From assembly GCF_036865545.1 (NCBI RefSeq), contig NZ_CP142208.1, positions 4,216,001 through 4,280,000 of the forward strand: DNA of 64,000 bases, written 5' to 3'. Below the pieces are notes generated by a model that was given only the letters and a program-made list of their open reading frames with translations, was not told the origin of the DNA and searched no databases. The position numbers were made by a program, and so were the translations under genes. Of the stretch, positions 60,632 through 64,000 are shown piece by piece (the stretch's first letter is position 1; each line of letters begins with the position of its first letter). This DNA comes from Erwinia sp. E_sp_B01_1. Its GTDB lineage: Bacteria > Pseudomonadota > Gammaproteobacteria > Enterobacterales > Enterobacteriaceae.

Positions 60632-61603
60632 ATGAACTTAGAACAGATAAACGAACTCACCGCGCAGGATATGGCGGACGTCAATGCAACCATACTCGAA
60701 CAGCTGAATTCTGAGGTTTCCCTCATCAATCAGTTGGGATACTACATCATCAGCGGAGGCGGTAAACGCATCCGCCCGATGATCGCTGTCCTGGCGGCAC
60801 GCGCCGTAAACTACTCGGGAAAACAACACGTTACCGTGGCAGCATTGATTGAATTTATCCACACCGCCACGCTTTTGCATGATGATGTGGTGGATGAATC
60901 AGATATGCGACGGGGCAAAGCCACAGCCAACGCCGCCTTTGGCAACGCGGCCAGCGTACTGGTTGGCGACTTCATCTACACGCGTGCTTTCCAGATGATG
61001 ACCAGCCTGGGATCTCTCCGGGTGCTGGCTCTGATGTCGGAAGCGGTAAACGTCATTGCTGAGGGCGAGGTGCTGCAGTTAATGAACTGCAATGACCCTG
61101 ATATCACCGAAGAGAGTTACATGCGGGTGATTTACAGCAAGACAGCCCGTCTGTTTGAAGCTGCTGCCCAATCCTCAGCCATCCTGGCTTCAGCTTCTGA
61201 AGAGCAGGAGAAAGCGTTACAGGACTATGGACGCTATATCGGCACGGCTTTCCAGCTAATCGATGATTTACTGGATTACAGCGCTGATGGCCAGACTCTG
61301 GGTAAAAACGTCGGGGATGATCTTAGCGAAGGAAAACCGACTCTGCCTTTGCTGCATGCGATGCGCAATGGTAATCCTGAGCAGTCACAGATGATCCGTG
61401 AAGCGATTGAGCAGGGAAATGGTCGTCATTTACTGGAATCCGTTCTGGAAACCATGAACCAGTGTGGTTCCCTGGAATGGACCCGTCAGGCTGCGGAAAA
61501 CGAAGCTGATAAAGCTATCGCCGCGCTGAAAGCCTTACCAGAGTCCCCCTGGCGAAGCGCGCTTGAAGCGCTTGCCCATATGTCAGTTCAACGCGAATTT
61601 TGA
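60632..61603 (+). CDS. ispB: Octaprenyl diphosphate synthase
   Basis: IspB builds the C40 side chain of ubiquinone-8 and menaquinone-8. The first Asp-rich motif is LLHDDVVDESDMRRG, the second LIDDLLDYSAD; the 323-residue length equals E. coli. It is functionally linked to ubiTUV elsewhere in the window. A GC-rich hairpin follows the stop. Confidence 0.97.
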   Translation: MNLEQINELTAQDMADVNATILEQLNSEVSLINQLGYYIISGGGKRIRPMIAVLAARAVNYSGKQHVTVAALIEFIHTATLLHDDVVDESDMRRGKATANAAFGNAASVLVGDFIYTRAFQMMTSLGSLRVLALMSEAVNVIAEGEVLQLMNCNDPDITEESYMRVIYSKTARLFEAAAQSSAILASASEEQEKALQDYGRYIGTAFQLIDDLLDYSADGQTLGKNVGDDLSEGKPTLPLLHAMRNGNPEQSQMIREAIEQGNGRHLLESVLETMNQCGSLEWTRQAAENEADKAIAALKALPESPWRSALEALAHMSVQREF

Positions 61604-61610
61604 TGCTCTG

Positions 61611-61630
61611 AGCGCGGGAGACCGCGCTTT
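61611..61630 (+). terminator. Hairpin after ispB
   Basis: AGCGCGG-GAGA-CCGCGCT followed by TTAT, seven bases after the ispB stop; a modest terminator. The rest of the 309-base gap to sfsB (61631-61912) is AT-rich around 61740-61800 and carries an extended -10 candidate TGCTATAAA (61788-61796), with no other gene seen. Confidence 0.6.
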
Positions 61631-61912
61631 ATCCAGCTTCCTTCCCATTTATTCCTCCCTCCCTGCTGAGTTTCCTCCCCGCTGTCCGACAAAATGTCAG
61701 GGCTGATATCGCCGTTTGGCTTTTGCGTACCATCACACAAAATCCTGCCATTATTGAGAAATAATAAGAAATTTATAGCCAGTTATTGCTATAAAACACG
61801 GGGTCTACTTTTTTCCCGGTCTTGATTGCATAGCCGGTGTCACTCTCTGACTGACACCCGGAAGGCAGGGTTTAGCCCCATTTGGAAACCTGTGTACATG
61901 GAGGAGACACGC

Positions 61913-62173
61913 ATGGTAAGCAGTAAAAAAGACTGGCACAACGCCGATATTATTGCGGGTTTACGTAAGAGGGGTACCAGCCTTGCCGGGCTGTCGCGTA
62001 AGGCAGGATTAAGTTCATCGACGCTGGCAAACGCCATGTTTCGCCCCTGGCCGAAAGGAGAATGGTTGATTGCAGAGGCGCTTAACATCCATCCTGCTGA
62101 AATATGGCCAAGCCGCTACTATGATGCCACTACGAAAACGTTGATCGATCGTAAACGCTTAATCAGGCAGTAA
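61913..62173 (+). CDS. sfsB: Ner/Nlp-family DNA-binding regulator SfsB
   Basis: This is a small HTH protein related to phage Mu Ner. E. coli SfsB (Nlp) has been linked to maltose gene expression. I chose ATG 61913 (MVSSKKDWHNADI), six bases behind GGAGGAG, which gives 86 residues; E. coli has 92. The HTH covers DIIAGLRKRGTSLAGLSRKAGLSSSTLANAM and the typical RPWPKGE and IWPSRY blocks follow. Longer frames from 61826 have no support. murA, the next gene in E. coli, does not follow; the rpsF operon does. Confidence 0.88.
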   Translation: MVSSKKDWHNADIIAGLRKRGTSLAGLSRKAGLSSSTLANAMFRPWPKGEWLIAEALNIHPAEIWPSRYYDATTKTLIDRKRLIRQ

Positions 62174-62201
62174 AAGCGCCGGGATGCTGGAAAGCGGAAA
62201 C

Positions 62202-62230
62202 AAAAACGCCGGCACAAGGCCGGCGTTTTT
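62202..62230. terminator. Bidirectional terminator between sfsB and rplI
   Basis: ACGCCGGC/GCCGGCGT with a five-base loop, five A before and five T after, placed between two convergent genes. Confidence 0.88.
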
Positions 62231-62248
62231 ATGCGGTAAAGTCAGCGA

Positions 62249-62713
<465 letters not shown>

Positions 62714-62740
62714 TTAAAGTCGTTAATAGACAGCGGCCGA

Positions 62741-63290
<550 letters not shown>

Positions 63291-63296
63291 GGTAAA

Positions 63297-63795
<499 letters not shown>

Positions 63796-63824
63796 ATCAT
63801 ACTGGCGGGACCGGACAAACTCAA
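63796..63824 (-). promoter_or_regulatory. rpsF operon promoter
   Basis: On the minus strand: -35 TTGAGT (63824-63819), 17-bp spacer, -10 TATGAT (63801-63796). It sits about 100 bases before the rpsF start. Confidence 0.75.
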
Positions 63825-64000
63825 GGTAAAGTCGTGGCCGGGTGTAAATTATTTGTCAGTTTTGGGGGGAGTTCATCATGAATCAGCAATATCATTGACT
63901 TACTCTCAAAAGTGGTCAAAAAAGCAGATGTGAAATAGCAAGAATTACTAATACCTTTTAGCCCAGGGTGGACTAAACTATATCTGTTGCTTATGACAAG
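63825..64000. other. Window end without a recognisable gene
   Basis: AT-rich sequence upstream of the rpsF promoter. A tiny frame ATGAATCAGCAATATCATTGA (63878 onward) has no ribosome site or known relative, so I do not call it. Probably a regulatory stretch for a gene beyond the window. Confidence 0.4.

Noticed and set aside
63878..63898. A seven-codon frame ATG...TGA near the window end
   Set aside because: Too short, without a ribosome site or any known counterpart.

Overview
The window is a gene-dense stretch of a gammaproteobacterial chromosome in the order Enterobacterales. Proteins and gene order are very close to Escherichia coli, but the non-E. coli content points to the Erwinia/Pantoea side of the order: miaE beside yjgM, a secreted GH20 hexosaminidase, a SWIM-SNF2 helicase, and a pmrAB/basRS pair next to dacB. 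The family assignment is inferred from gene content and gene order, not from a database search.

Layout. Positions 1-1516 hold the 3' end of an autotransporter gene with a proline/aspartate-rich 54-bp tandem repeat. Positions 1698-24402 follow, in reverse, the E. coli lptGF-pepA-holC-valS-yjgM-(miaE)-rraB-argI-pyrLBI-ridA-...-treC-nrdDG segment. mgtA, treR and treB are missing; a GH20 hexosaminidase and a SWIM-SNF2 helicase are found instead. Positions 24475-62173 follow the E. coli yraR-yhbOPQS-ubiTUV-yhbW-deaD-nlpI-pnp-rpsO-truB-rbfA-infB-nusA-rimP-metY-leuU-secG-glmM-folP-ftsH-rlmE-yhbY-greA-dacB-obgE-rpmA-rplU-ispB-sfsB segment. mtr, argG and yhbE are absent from their E. coli places, and a six-kilobase insert (basRS, fepA, fes, fepB) sits between dacB and obgE. 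Positions 62249-63692 are the rpsF-priB-rpsR-rplI operon, which in E. coli lies in the same part of the chromosome as nrdDG. The yraR-sfsB block is therefore inserted between markers that are closer neighbours in E. coli.

How the genes work together. Themes are LPS export (LptFG), arginine and pyrimidine synthesis (argI, pyrBI, with ARG boxes and a leader-peptide attenuator), anaerobic life (nrdDG with paired NrdR boxes and a candidate FNR site; ubiTUV for oxygen-independent ubiquinone synthesis), RNA processing and decay (deaD, pnp, nlpI, rraB), translation and ribosome assembly (rpsO, rbfA, infB, nusA, rimP, two tRNAs, rlmE, yhbY, obgE, rplU, rpmA and the rpsF operon), envelope building and quality control (ftsH, glmM, secG, dacB, nlpI), and ferric-enterobactin uptake and hydrolysis (fepA, fes, fepB, each promoter region with a Fur-like site).

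Most of the window is conserved core genome and I see no convincing undescribed multi-gene system. The points most worth a second look are the seven-A tract that puts the start of yhbW out of frame, the repeat array in the autotransporter linker, a treC without treB/treR, the fepA-fes-fepB insert, the SWIM-SNF2 protein, and a small iterated repeat at the nrdG/yraR synteny junction.
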